Shown here piece by piece: positions 1-10,448 of a stretch of 64,000 nt of DNA. Under the pieces are notes generated by a model. That model searched no databases and had not been told where the DNA came from. It was given only the letters and a program-made list of their open reading frames with translations. Position numbers and translations under genes: made by a program. This DNA comes from Tetranychus cinnabarinus. Taxonomy: Eukaryota > Arthropoda > Arachnida > Trombidiformes > Tetranychidae. Within the stretch, counting starts at the first letter, position 1. Every line of letters starts with the position of its first letter. The stretch spans positions 5,580,001-5,644,000 of the forward strand of contig WHVY01000003.1 of assembly GCA_022266195.1 (NCBI GenBank), read 5' to 3'.

Positions 1-370
1 TATTTCATGAGATTACTTGTCATTTAAAAAAGTTAACTATGGTTGGTTATTTTTGCGACGTACTGTAACTCTTTAAAACAACAATGAAGGTGTGACAGCA
101 CTCCTATCTGATATCCAATATCATATGGAAATTAGACTTAAAATCTTGATAAACACCGGCAATCCAATTTAAATGCATTCCATCTTTAAATTCAACAATA
201 ATATTCATACAATGATGCCTTTAATCTTGTTATTTCATCCTTTTATGAACAATATTATCTCATTCTGAATATCCCTTTATAATGTACCTAACATTATGCA
301 AGAGCGATTAAATGTTACTTGTATCACATATAATCTAATTATGCACTGATAAATTGTTATTAAAGTGGAC

Positions 371-377
371 TATAAAA
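371..377 (+). promoter_or_regulatory. TATA box of SDR copy 1
   Basis: A TATAAAA motif lies 137 bases before the ATG. The block around it (CTATAAAAA followed by TTTGC and an AAGTTT stretch) recurs upstream of SDR copies 2 and 3, and in decayed form upstream of the copy-4 relic, so it was duplicated with the gene. Nothing else is recognisable in positions 1-370. Confidence 0.6.
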
Positions 378-513
378 AGTTTGCATTCCAACTGAAGTTT
401 TCACATTTCAAATCAAACCAACCCAAAACTAAAGTTGACATTTTTACAGAGTCCCAAAAAACCTTTGATTTCAATACAGTTGATCGTTGATATAATTACT
501 TCATCGAAAAAAA

Positions 514-1486
514 ATGTTTCGTTCACTTTTAGTTTTAGCCTGTTTGGCTTCAACTTTTGCATCTGAGTTTGTTGGAAACAACGATATCCGGCTGCTTAAT
601 GTTTCTTCTGTCCTTGTTACTGGTTCAAACCGAGGAATTGGTCTTGAATTTGTTCGTCAATTGGCTTCACTGGAACCTAAAATCCCGCATATTATTGCCA
701 CTTGCCGAAACCCAGATTCTGCTGAAGTAAGAAACTCTGATATTTCTTTGTACCTTAAAATACATTTCAAGTAATTTTCTGTGATTTTCATTTTCGTTAA
801 CATTTAGGAATTGAAAGCAATAGCCGCAGCAAACAATAACGTCCATATATTGAAATTGGATGTAACTGACTACAACTCTTACAGCAACCTCTTCACCGAG
901 CTTATAAGAATTGTTGGTAGCTCAGGTTTGGACATATTGATAAACAATGCTGGCATATTGAATAATTCCCCTCTTGATTCAGTCACATCTGAAGAGTTGC
1001 TGAAAAGTTTCGAAGTCAATGCTGTGGCACCTTACTTATTGGCAAGAGCATTAACTCCTCTTATCAAAGCTTCTCAAAGAAAGTTGATCGTTGCGATTTC
1101 AACCGAAGCTGGAAGTATTGCAAATACCAATGCAAACTTCGGAGGTTTTCCCGCTTACAAAGCTAGCAAGGTAAAGTAATATTGAAATATTGATTCTAAT
1201 ATCAAATAATTAGTGATTAGTAGGTTTAATTCACACATCAATATTTATTGTTCTTTTCCAGGCCGCTCTTAATATGCTTACTCGAACATACGCTGATCAT
1301 GTCAAGAAGGATGGTGTCTATAGTGTGTTGATCTGGCCTGGTTGGGTCAAAACTGATCTTGGTGGACCCAATGCTCCACTTGAAAAAGATTTCAGCGTTT
1401 CCAGTATGATAAAAACCATCTCGACTCTTAATGATTCAAATAATGGTCGCTTCATTGATTATGCTGGCAGACCTGTCCCTTGGTAG
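514..1486 (+). CDS. Short-chain dehydrogenase/reductase (sniffer/C-factor-like), copy 1, with signal peptide
   Basis: Three exons, 514-726, 808-1170 and 1262-1486, give 266 aa; both introns are GT-AG, phase 0 and under 95 bases. The cofactor motif TGSNRGIG is at residues 36-43, NNAG at 117-120 and the catalytic pair Y188-x3-K192 (YKASK) closes exon 2. This is the classical SDR fold for NAD(P)H-dependent carbonyl reduction; the substrate is unknown. Unlike copies 2 and 3, about 27 residues precede the conserved LNVSSVLVTG start. They form a signal peptide (MFRSLLVLACLASTFAS), so this enzyme is probably secreted, which is atypical for sniffer-like SDRs. At the usual SDR serine position the residue is Thr (AISTEAG). 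The start is fixed by being the first in-frame ATG after the TATA box. Confidence 0.9.
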
Positions 1487-3405
1487 TCACTTTTTGATTA
1501 TCGCAATTTTCAGCATGAACTTTTATAGAGATTGTTAAAATGCAATTCTTAGATACTGACAAAAATTATTTTCATTTTACTGCAAAAAATATTCTTGTTC
1601 AACATTATTTCATTCAAATTTAAAGAATCGACAAAGAAGTGAAGAAACAAGCAAAAAAGTCATACTTCATCTTTCGAACGTCTCTGTTTCGCGAAAAAGT
1701 ATTAGCACAGAGTATTAATACAATCAATTGACGCAGTCAAATGATCATAAAAATCCTATCTAGTATAATAGAAATGATAAATTGGTAGAGAGTTTTTATT
1801 TTTAAAACCATCTAACGAGTACAAGTTTTAGCAAGAAATGGCATGCACCTGAGGGTTCATGATGCGACATAACTCAATTGATAGGATAAACTTATACATT
1901 AACAAACAGAGCATCCTTTTCTGTAAATTTAGTGATACCTTTGATTTAAAGTTGAGCCATTTTTGATTGAATCAAAATCGAAACGATGTGATTTCAACTG
2001 ACTGAGGAGGCAGAGCAGTTGAGTTGCATGCAAATAATTGTGGCTCAAATCACTTGTGGGGCATGTCTCGCGAAATCTACCCTTTTTGGATTTGAAAGGT
2101 CCTAGATGCAAAGTTACAGTCAGGTCAGGAGATCTTGGAGACCGTTACCTAGTACCTCTTCTTACGTGTCACTCAGAGAATGTTGAATGTCTCATCTAAC
2201 AAGGATAAGTCATGAATTTTAAAATCAATATTGATGTATTGACTTCCAAAAATTTATTTCAAAATGATAATCATTTCCTTTTTCGCTTACTAACGTATCA
2301 CAAGCTCAATACAAGAAAGTAATTGTTAAGACTCTAGTTTCACCAACGGTGAATAGAAAATTCATGCTTTCCTGTTCTGAATAGGATTGTTATGGTTATA
2401 ATTTACGGACCTTTCGTCTGACCTAATCGTTGAAGACTGACTTAGACCATCCTTTTTTCTCGGTAATATATCAAAGTAATCTCATGAGTGTTAATGTGCG
2501 ATTAAACGATAAAAAACTGAAAGTCAAACATGTCAAAACTTCATTTGAATGATTGACAGTCCATTGATAATATACGAAAAAGTTGCTAAAATTCTGGGCA
2601 AGTATCGGTGACTGGTATGATATCGAAACTTCGTCTGATTTCAAGAAAAGGGCCAACACCAGTTTTAAATCACTTTTTAATAGTCTACAGTATTCAAATA
2701 ATTTGCTATGAAATTTTCATAAATTTTGATAGAACATTTCTGCGTCCAATTGTCAATTGAAAATTGAAACCGCACTTATCAACAACCCTTTAAAGTATTT
2801 TTCTTGAATTTTTCTTAAAGTCTTCGACATTTATTATCTGTTCCAGATTATTGCGGCTTCAAAGTCTATTCATGTCCCAATTGATGAATTTCTCATGGAA
2901 AATTTGTGGCCAAAATGTTTTGCTACACACTGTGCAATAGAAACTTAAAAATAGATCAAAGAGGACAATTTGAACATTTGTTATACATTTGTATTTGAAT
3001 CAAATTTTGAACCAGTCAATATTTTACTCTACATAAAAGGGGAAATACGGTGCACTTGTTTATCTTTATTTTCATAGCAACCAGATACAGTTTTCAGATT
3101 TAGACAGTACAAATTAATCCATGAAAAAATATCTTGAAAAGCTTTATAATCAATGTGGAGGTGTGAACATCCAATATTTAATATTGTAGACAAATAAGAC
3201 TAACAATCTCGATACCACAGGCAATTCATCAATCATTTTCACATATTGATTGCTTTCAATATTTTTTTGTTTATCTTTTTAGTACATTAGTTACTCATTC
3301 TGCCTGTTTATAATGCACCAAACATTATTTTCAAACTGATTAAATGTTACTTAGAAGAGTAATCTAGTAATAATTATAACCTGTTGAAACGTTACTTGAG
3401 TAAAC
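1487..3405. other. Intergenic region between SDR copies 1 and 2
   Basis: AT-rich spacer of about 1.9 kb. ORFs of 60-62 codons occur on the minus strand but have no recognisable domain and no splice or promoter context. I see no RNA gene or complete transposon. The last ~400 bases (from about 3000) resemble the upstream region of copy 1 and look like part of the gene duplication. Confidence 0.5.
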
Positions 3406-3412
3406 TATAAAA
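3406..3412 (+). promoter_or_regulatory. TATA box of SDR copy 2
   Basis: TATAAAA lies 107 bases before the ATG in the same sequence context as the TATA box of copy 1. Confidence 0.6.
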
Positions 3413-3518
3413 ACATTTGCTTTCTGATTCAAGTTTCATTTTTCCCATCCAACAAGCCAAAAACTGAAGTCAAGCTTTTTATTATCGAGAACTACCAACC
3501 CTCAACACAACTTGCAAA

Positions 3519-4412
3519 ATGCTTAATGTTTCTTCTGTTCTTGTCACTGGTGCAAACCGAGGAATTGGTCTTGAATTTGTTCGTCAATTAGCTTCACTGA
3601 AACCTAAAATCTCTCATGTTATTGCCACTTGTCGCGACCCAGATGCTGCTAAGGTAAGAAAACACTGATATCTCTTTGTACGTTAAGATACATTCAAACT
3701 GACTTTGCGATTTTCACGGTCATTAACATTTAGGAATTGAAATCGATTGCCGCAGCCAACAATAATGTTCATATATTGAAATTGGATGTAATTGATTACA
3801 AATCTTATGACAGCCTCTATGCTGAGGTTAAAAAAATTGTTGGTTGCTCGGGTTTGGACATATTGATAAACAATGCTGGAATATTGAGTGTCTCACCTCT
3901 TGATTCGGTCACACCTGAAGAGTTGCTGACAAGTTTCGAAGTCAATGCTGTGGCACCTTACTTATTGGCAAGAAAATTAACTCCTCTCATCAAAGCTTCG
4001 AAAAGAAAGTTGATCATTGCGATTTCAACCGAAGCTGGAAGTATTGCAAATACCAATGCAAACTTCGGAGGTTTTCCTGGTTACAAAGCTAGCAAGGTAA
4101 AGGGATCTTGAAATATTGATTCTAATAACAAATAATTAATAATTATTAGGTGTGATTCACACATCAATATTTATTGTTCTCTTACAGGCTGCTCTTAATA
4201 TGCTTACTCGAACATACGCTGATCATGTCAAGAAGGATGGTGTTACTAGTGTAATAATTTGGCCTGGTTGGGTCAAAACTGATCTTGGTGGACCCAATGC
4301 TGATCTTGAAAAAGATTTCAGTGTTTCCAGTATGATAAAAACCATCTCGACTCTTAATGATTCAAATAATGGTTGCTTCATGGATTATGCTGGTGAACCT
4401 GTCCCTTGGTAG
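3519..4412 (+). CDS. Short-chain dehydrogenase/reductase, copy 2 (cytosolic)
   Basis: Exons 3519-3653, 3734-4096 and 4188-4412 give 240 aa, with introns in exactly the same places and phase as copy 1. The protein starts MLNVSSVLVTGANRGIG, directly at the Rossmann fold and without a signal peptide, so it should be cytosolic. NNAG is conserved and exon 2 ends in Y162-x3-K166. The serine position reads AISTEAG, as in copy 1. It is a close paralogue of copies 1 and 3. The first exon codes only 45 residues, so it is easily missed by ORF length filters. Substrate unknown. Confidence 0.9.
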
Positions 4413-5772
4413 TCACTTGCGATTATCGCAATTAGCAACATGAATTTTTAGTAAATTTCAAAGTTGTACTGAAATCAAAGTTTCGATAATCAATAGTAAA
4501 ATGCAATTTCTTGGTGTTGACAAACATTCTTTCGTTTTACATTCTTTCATTTTAAATCAAAGAACCAGAATAGACGTGAAGAAACGAGTTATTTAATCGG
4601 TGATACTCTATTGAAAATGGTGAGGTACTCGTAGAGTCGTGAATTATTATATGAAATAAAAATGTGTAAGAAAAGAGGAAAAGACAGATTAACCAAACGG
4701 CTGATTTATCAAGTTGGCGCTCATTTAGTTATCAAATTAAAACTTCACGAGGCCATTCAAATTTGATTTTTGTCTCAAATTCAATTAATCTGTCTATAAG
4801 CTCGTTAAACTGATTATAACGTCATCTACATGACACAAAAATTTCAAATTACGAATTTATGGATTGCTGTATGGAATTGAGAATAATGGATTTATTAATT
4901 TGAACATAACTTAATTCACCTTATTTTACCTTATTTTGCGAGAGATTCACTGCTTTCAAATATTAATAAGTTGATTTTTTAACCATTTAAGACTCGATTC
5001 CTAGAAATTTTTCGATTTCTAAGTCAATACTATCGACTTAATAGACACTATTTTAGTTAATTTTAATTAATTTTGATCAATGAGATTAGTTTTATACTCT
5101 GCTTTGATATTAAAGGTTAGCTGTGCCATCTTGTGTTTATAGATATAAACTTTATAACTTAAGCTTACTAGTACAGCTAGAACCAGATTTCATCGAAAAA
5201 TCACTTTTAAGTTATTGAAGAGTTATTAGATTATTTATATTTCCAAATACCGATTTTGATTAACAGAAGACAAGATGTAAATTTCATGTATTTCATGTGA
5301 AGCTTATTGAAATAAAGATGTTCAGTCAATAACAGGGAATCCAAATGGCCCGTTTAGTTGATAGCAAGTCTAGACTGATCACTCGAAGAGTCATTTAACG
5401 ACCGATTCTGTAGACGATCGACGAAATTTGAAAAACAACAAAAAATGGAATTGAAAGATATTTTTACTGCGAGAACTTTATCAACTTGAAAAGAGCTCAT
5501 ATCACTCAATGTTAACAGATATTGAGAAAATGGACCAAAAATTTAATAAACATTGTTATTAAAAAGTATAAATAAATAAGTTTTCGTCAATAACTTTCAC
5601 ATTGATTGCTTTTGCTAGTGAAAAAGTATCTCAGTAAACACTTTATCATGCATCTAACATAATTCTTGGAAAGTTGGTTGAATAATAAACTGAATATGCA
5701 CCTATACCTTAGTTACACCCGCTGAATTATCGAAAATTATTCATGAACAGATTAAATGGTTTTCTAAGCAAC
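4413..5772. other. Intergenic region containing a diverged duplicate of the 8.3-9.4 kb segment
   Basis: From about 5110 to 5575 this spacer aligns by eye with 8285-9440: shared landmarks are TGTGCCATCTTGTGTTTAT, a GATTTTGATTAACA stretch and CACTCAATGTTAACA. The version here lacks most of the gustatory receptor last exon present at 9.14-9.29 kb; only a corrupted piece remains near 5400-5445. No intact coding sequence is seen. Confidence 0.55.
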
Positions 5773-5779
5773 TATAAAA
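5773..5779 (+). promoter_or_regulatory. TATA box of SDR copy 3
   Basis: TATAAAA in the same context as in copies 1 and 2, but now about 950 bases from the ATG because an insertion (5835-6682) sits in what would be the 5' leader. Confidence 0.5.
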
Positions 5780-5834
5780 ACGTTTGCTTGCTAGTTGTAG
5801 CTTTCATTTTTCAACCAAAACTGGATTTTTATTA

Positions 5835-6682
5835 GTCTGATTAGTCTGAGCGTAGCGAAGACTATGGGATCAGAATTTTTTTTCAATTTTCAATTTTGTT
5901 TTTTCGATATCTTATGAACGATTGATTGTACAGCTTTGAAACTTTGCAATATGATAGAGTGAGTAAGCGAGCACATTTAAAAGAATTTTTTTTGAGATGC
6001 GGTCAAAAGGGGGAAAGCAAGGGGCAAAATACCTAAAATCTCAATTTAACCCATAACAGCCATTGTCAAGTGTTTTTGCTTATTTTTTTTAAACGAACAT
6101 ATAGATAATAGACTGCTCTACACGGAGACCATTTTATTTTATTACTATCTTCATCCATTAAACATTTTATACACTCTGGAAGTTTTTGTCTTTTTTTTTG
6201 GAAAAGTCTTTTTTCACCATAACAAGTGTTTATTTCTACCTAATTTATGAGTCTCTATCGAAAAAAAATCATCACCTGAAAGATCTAAAAAATCTCATCA
6301 CTAATTTTGGTATTTTCAGTTTTTTCACTTCTCTATACAAAGCAAGGCAAAGGATAAAGAACAAAACTGCCTAAGAAATAGATTTTTTCAAAAATTTATT
6401 TATATGATTTTCAAAAGAATTGCCTAAATTGGTTAGGACATCGATAAAATATTCACATTTAAAACCCACACGCATTGACCTGGACACCCTAATATTTCCA
6501 CGTGATGTCATTGAAAACAAAAAAATCATTATGTGAAGTTTGTGACTTTGCGATTGTTTTTTTTTCAAAATCAGCGTATTACCCTTTGTTGATTTCTATC
6601 ATTCGGAATAAATTTTATATAGAAAATTAATGAACTATCTTTCAACGCTCGCTCAGACTACGCCGGCTCTCGGCTGACCTAG
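5835..6682. mobile_element. MITE-like insertion in the 5' leader of SDR copy 3
   Basis: Copies 2 and 4 have an uninterrupted leader (TTTTTATTAT then cGAG or tGAA) at this place. In copy 3 that string is split by ~848 bases, with TTA on both sides (5832-5834 and 6683-6685), so a 3-base target duplication is likely. Both ends contain TAGTCTGAGCG in opposite orientation, a degenerate inverted repeat. There is no transposase ORF. A TTA duplication would suit a non-autonomous PIF/Harbinger-type element, but the exact ends are uncertain. Confidence 0.6.
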
Positions 6683-6722
6683 TTATTGAGGATTACAAAC
6701 AACCGTCAATACAACTACCAAA

Positions 6723-7943
6723 ATGCTTGATGTTTCTTCTGTTCTTGTCACTGGTTCAAACCGAGGAATTGGCCTTGAATTTGTTCGTCAACTAGCTTCA
6801 CTGGAACCTAAAATCTCTCATGTTATTGCCACGTGTAGAGACCCAGATGCTGCTAAGGTAAGAAAACACTGACATCTCTTTGTACGTTAAGATACATTCA
6901 AACTGACTTTGCGATTTTCATTTTCATTAACATTTAGGAATTGAAATCAATTGCCGCAGCCAACAATAATGTTCATATATTGAAATTGGATGTAATTGAT
7001 TACAAATCTTATGACAGTCTCTATGATGAGGTTAAAAAAATTGTTGGTTTCTCGGGTTTGGACATATTGATAAACAATGCTGGAATATTGATTCCTTCAC
7101 CTCACGCTGTAGTGACACCTGAAGAGTTGCTGACAAGTTTCGAAGTCAATGCTGTGGCACCTTACTTATTGGCAAGAAAATTAACTCCTCTCATCAAAAT
7201 TTCTCAAAGAAAGTTAATTGTTGCAATCTCAGACGAAGCTGCAGTTATTGATGGTTTTAGTTCATTGGCGCATGGTTTTCCTGCTTACAGGGCCAGCAAG
7301 GTAAATTGAAGCATTCATTTGGGCCCTAATTGAGTCTGCATCTTCCTTACAACTGCACACTACGTACGAAGTACATGAATAGATTGTTTTCCACACCAAA
7401 GTCAAAGAACGGTAGATATTTTTGAAATAAGGACTGACAATCGTGAGTAAATTTCGGGATGTTTATTGGTAAATAATAGCCAATAACTTTACCATTCATG
7501 GATATCACCAAGCCATGTAATCGATAGTAGTGACTGACGATGTGAAACGGAATATATTGGACCTAGTGCAAAAAAACATATTCCTTTTGGTTGAGAAAAA
7601 AGTTGTGAGAGTGTGGATTCAAGTGGGGTCCAAAAAAGATAGATATTATTAGAAGAAATGATAATTTAAATCATCGCTATTTTTCGTTCTTTTCTAACTC
7701 CAGGCTGCTCTTAATATGCTTACTCGAACCTACGGTGATCATGTCAAGAAGGATGGTATCATAAGTGTAATGTTGTTTCCTGGTTGGTGCAAGACTGATT
7801 TTGGTGGACCCAAGGCAAGACTCTTCACAGATTACAGTGTTTCCAGTATGATAAAAACAATCTCGACTCTTAATGCTGAAAAAAATGGTTGCTTCATTGA
7901 TTATTCTGGCAGGCCCGTGCCTTTTTACATAACATTATTCTAA
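6723..7943 (+). CDS. Short-chain dehydrogenase/reductase, copy 3, diverged active site
   Basis: Exons 6723-6857, 6938-7300 and 7704-7943 give 245 aa. TGSNRGIG, NNAG and Y162-x3-K166 (YRASK) are kept. The serine region changed from AISTEAGSI to AISDEAAVI, putting Asp at the usual Ser/Thr position, and the following loop is rewritten. The late PGWVKTDLGG motif reads PGWCKTDFGG, and the C-terminus runs on to FYITLF. Intron 2 is 403 bases against 91 in the other copies because of an insertion. The leader is also interrupted. The frame is open, so it may be expressed, but altered or lost activity is likely. Confidence 0.8.
7318..7634. mobile_element. Small inverted-repeat insertion in intron 2 of SDR copy 3
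   Basis: The left end TTTGGGCCCTAATTGAGTC and the inverted right end TTTGGACCCCACTTGAATC match at about 15 of 19 places. The length (~317) accounts for the ~312 extra bases of this intron relative to copies 1 and 2. No ORF; a MITE is the simplest reading, without a clear target duplication. Confidence 0.45.
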
Positions 7944-8135
7944 ATCACTTTAGATATAATCTAATTTTTGAACTGATAAATGTGATATTGTGATGATATT
8001 AGAGTAAACTATTAAAACATTTGCTTTCTCGTTGAAGCTTTCTTATTTCAAATCGACACAAAGCTAAAGTCAATATTTTTATTATTGAAAGCTATTACAC
8101 TATTAATACAATCAACAATTGTTACAACTACCAAA

Positions 8136-8228
8136 ATGCTTGTCGTTTCTTCTGTCCTTGTCACTGGTGCAAACCGAGAAATTGATCTTGAATCTATCTA
8201 AAATCTCGCATGTTATTAGCACTTGCCA
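8136..8228 (+). pseudogene. SDR copy 4, truncated relic of exon 1
   Basis: The ATG and MLVVSSVLVTGANR align with exon 1 of the other copies. The glycine motif then becomes EID, about 30 bases are missing, and a stop follows (LESI then TAA). The alignment ends at the CACTTGCC stretch. A degraded TATA box (TATTAAAA, about 8010) and leader homology lie upstream, so this began as a whole-gene duplicate. No exon 2 or 3 follows. Confidence 0.8.
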
Positions 8229-8284
8229 TAGCTTGTTTTTTTAATTTAATATTGGCATCATATTTAGAGGCATGATAGAGGTTT

Positions 8285-9100
8285 TGCTGTGCCATCTTGT
8301 GTTTATGCGTATAAACTCTATGCTTGAAGTTGAACCCAGATTTGATCACAATCACTGATTTACAATCACTTTTAAAACTTAGCTTATGTTGTAAAAATGT
8401 TTGCTTTTCTGATCGCTGTTTAACCTCAACAAAATCGTTTTACTTTTTTCACGTTCAAAACAAATTGGATACATTTTCAAACGATCAAAAATTAACAATA
8501 ATTGCGATAAAGATTTATTGTTAAATTGAGGAGTTGTTAGTCCATTCATATTTTCAAATACTGATTTTGATTAACAAAAAAAACAGATGTCTCTTGCACC
8601 AATTTCATGTGAAGTTTATTGATATCAATATATTTGGTCTCTAGTCATAGACACAGGTTTGCTTAGTCGATGGCGCGTTTAGACTGATCACTTAAATCAT
8701 TATTTAACCTTCAAATTGCCAAGAAACCAGAGAATCGATCCATAAATTCAAATTTATAATTCAAGTATTAAGACTAGTGAAAGTGAAACTAGTCATAGTA
8801 ATGTAAGTAGAGTGCGAAAGTGTAAGATTTGGATGCAGGCCAGGATAGAGATCGTGATTAAATCGTGATTATTCAGAAATTTAGAGTCTAACTGACAACT
8901 GTTATGAGATGAAAATACAGAAACCTGTTAATTACTTAGACTCACTTGATTCAGCGAGATTGCATTGTAGAAAGCTGAAAATTTTATCCATTGAAATGCT
9001 AGTTTAGGAATTTTCTCAAAATTTAGTCTAAATGACTGACAGGTTTCGGTATGTATCACTTAAGTGGATTACATTTACTTTTGAGATTCAATTTAAATAG
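8285..9100. repeat. Segmental duplicate of 5110-5440
   Basis: Blocks shared with the spacer before SDR copy 3 occur in the same order (the TGTGCCATCTTG block, the GATTTTGATTAACA block, the TAGACTGATCACT block). This shows that the unit of duplication included SDR gene plus downstream flank. No gene is seen inside. Confidence 0.5.
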
Positions 9101-9138
9101 TTGCACTGTCAAGGTGAACTTTACTCCCATTCACATGT

Positions 9139-10448
9139 TCAGAATTGTGATTTAATTGTTGGAAAGGCCAAAATAAATGTTACACAAAGAGTTGCCAATG
9201 AAGTGACAAACGATGCTGTTATGGTAAATAAATTAGCAAAAGTCAGTCCAATGTCGTTACGACCCATTCTGTACATGAGCAACGAAGTCTGCAAACAGCA
9301 AAAAATGAGATTGAAATACATTTTTAGAGTGAACACTTAATGAACTTGAAATGAGCTGACATCACTCAATGTTAACAAATATCAAGAAATTTATCAAAAG
9401 TGTAATTGACAAGTCAGAGTATATGTAAATATCGTTAATAATGTTGACTTATTATTATACTTCCATCAATATGAATTAACTTGCTAACACTAATGGTTCG
9501 GCTTACCTCTGCAAGGTGGCTTGGATTGTTCTTAGTGAATGATAGTTGATATGCATTATGAAAGCCCTTCGAGGCCCAATTGTTGATTTTAACCACATAA
9601 TGCGTGACAACAACAGTCATTGAGATAACAACAAATTGAATAATTATTGAAATATAATAATCAGTTGGCGTAGTCGATAGGTAAATCATACGATAAAGAT
9701 CAATTAAAATAAATGTGATCATCATGAAGTAAGTGCAGGCAATGAAATGACGAATAAATTGATCAGCTTTGAGCGTCATTTGGGAACCAAAAGAGTGCAT
9801 TAGACGAATCGACCCAATGTTGTCTTCAGTTGAATTTGGAAATTTTGTTAGATGCTCAAGTCGTTTGTTGACATGGAGGAATGTAGCACAAATAAAGAGC
9901 AAAATTTGCAGCGAAAAATCAGTTATCAGACCCAATAGGACGCCATAAGTGAAACTCGTAAAAGCAATTGGAATCAACTCAAAAATATATTCTAATGATT
10001 GTTTCGCAGTTTGGTGGGTTGATGAGCTTACCGTAACATTAAGAATGGCATGTATGAGAATGAGTAGTCGACACTTTTTACGTTGATATTTAATGTACTT
10101 TATGGTCTTTGAATCGTGTTCGAGGCCTGTTTGAGACCAAACTTCAAGAAATTCAACAAACCGTTTCCAATTGCATACAAATATCAGTATGAAGTACGAA
10201 AGGATGATCATCAATCCGTTTAAAAGCTGTAGAATGAAAAAACTTTTTCCATTCAACCCTTCAAAGGTCGAAAAGCCCAAATAGGCTTTGTACATAGCAG
10301 ATGATCCAATCGCAACTGTCAGAAACAAAATAACCATCAATAAAAAGTAGCGAAACTTTCGATTCTTATTGTTGACCATTACCGTAAAGATGCTCGATAT
10401 TTCAATGGGTTCATCAACTTCACTCGTCATTTTCTTGTCGCTGCACAT
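9139..10448 (-). CDS. Gustatory receptor (7TM, Gr family), copy A
   Basis: Exon 1 10448-9507 (314 codons) ends ..HLAE before GTAAGC; exon 2 9288-9139 begins after CAG and adds TSLLMYRMGRNDIG and a last hydrophobic helix, for 363 aa. Seven hydrophobic segments are visible; the conserved intracellular parts (STEDNIGSIRLMHSFGSQ, KADQFIRHF) match copies B-D. Gr proteins are ligand-gated cation channels of chemosensory neurons. As read, the end is TFILAFPTIKSQF. A one-base shift at TTTCC would give TFILAFQQLNHN, the family T-Y/F-x5-Q-F pattern, running on to a stop near 9098. Sequence is the most diverged of the cluster. The protein-level family call is by overall pattern, not by a database search. 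Confidence 0.8.

Noticed and set aside
6186..6568. Short ORFs of 62-65 codons on both strands inside the SDR copy 3 leader insertion
   Set aside because: Low-complexity, overlapping, without domains; they lie within the MITE-like element.
9139..9336. Independent 65-aa minus-strand gene
   Set aside because: Its first 16 residues are intron. The rest is the last exon of Gr copy A, since acceptor, phase and sequence match the other copies.
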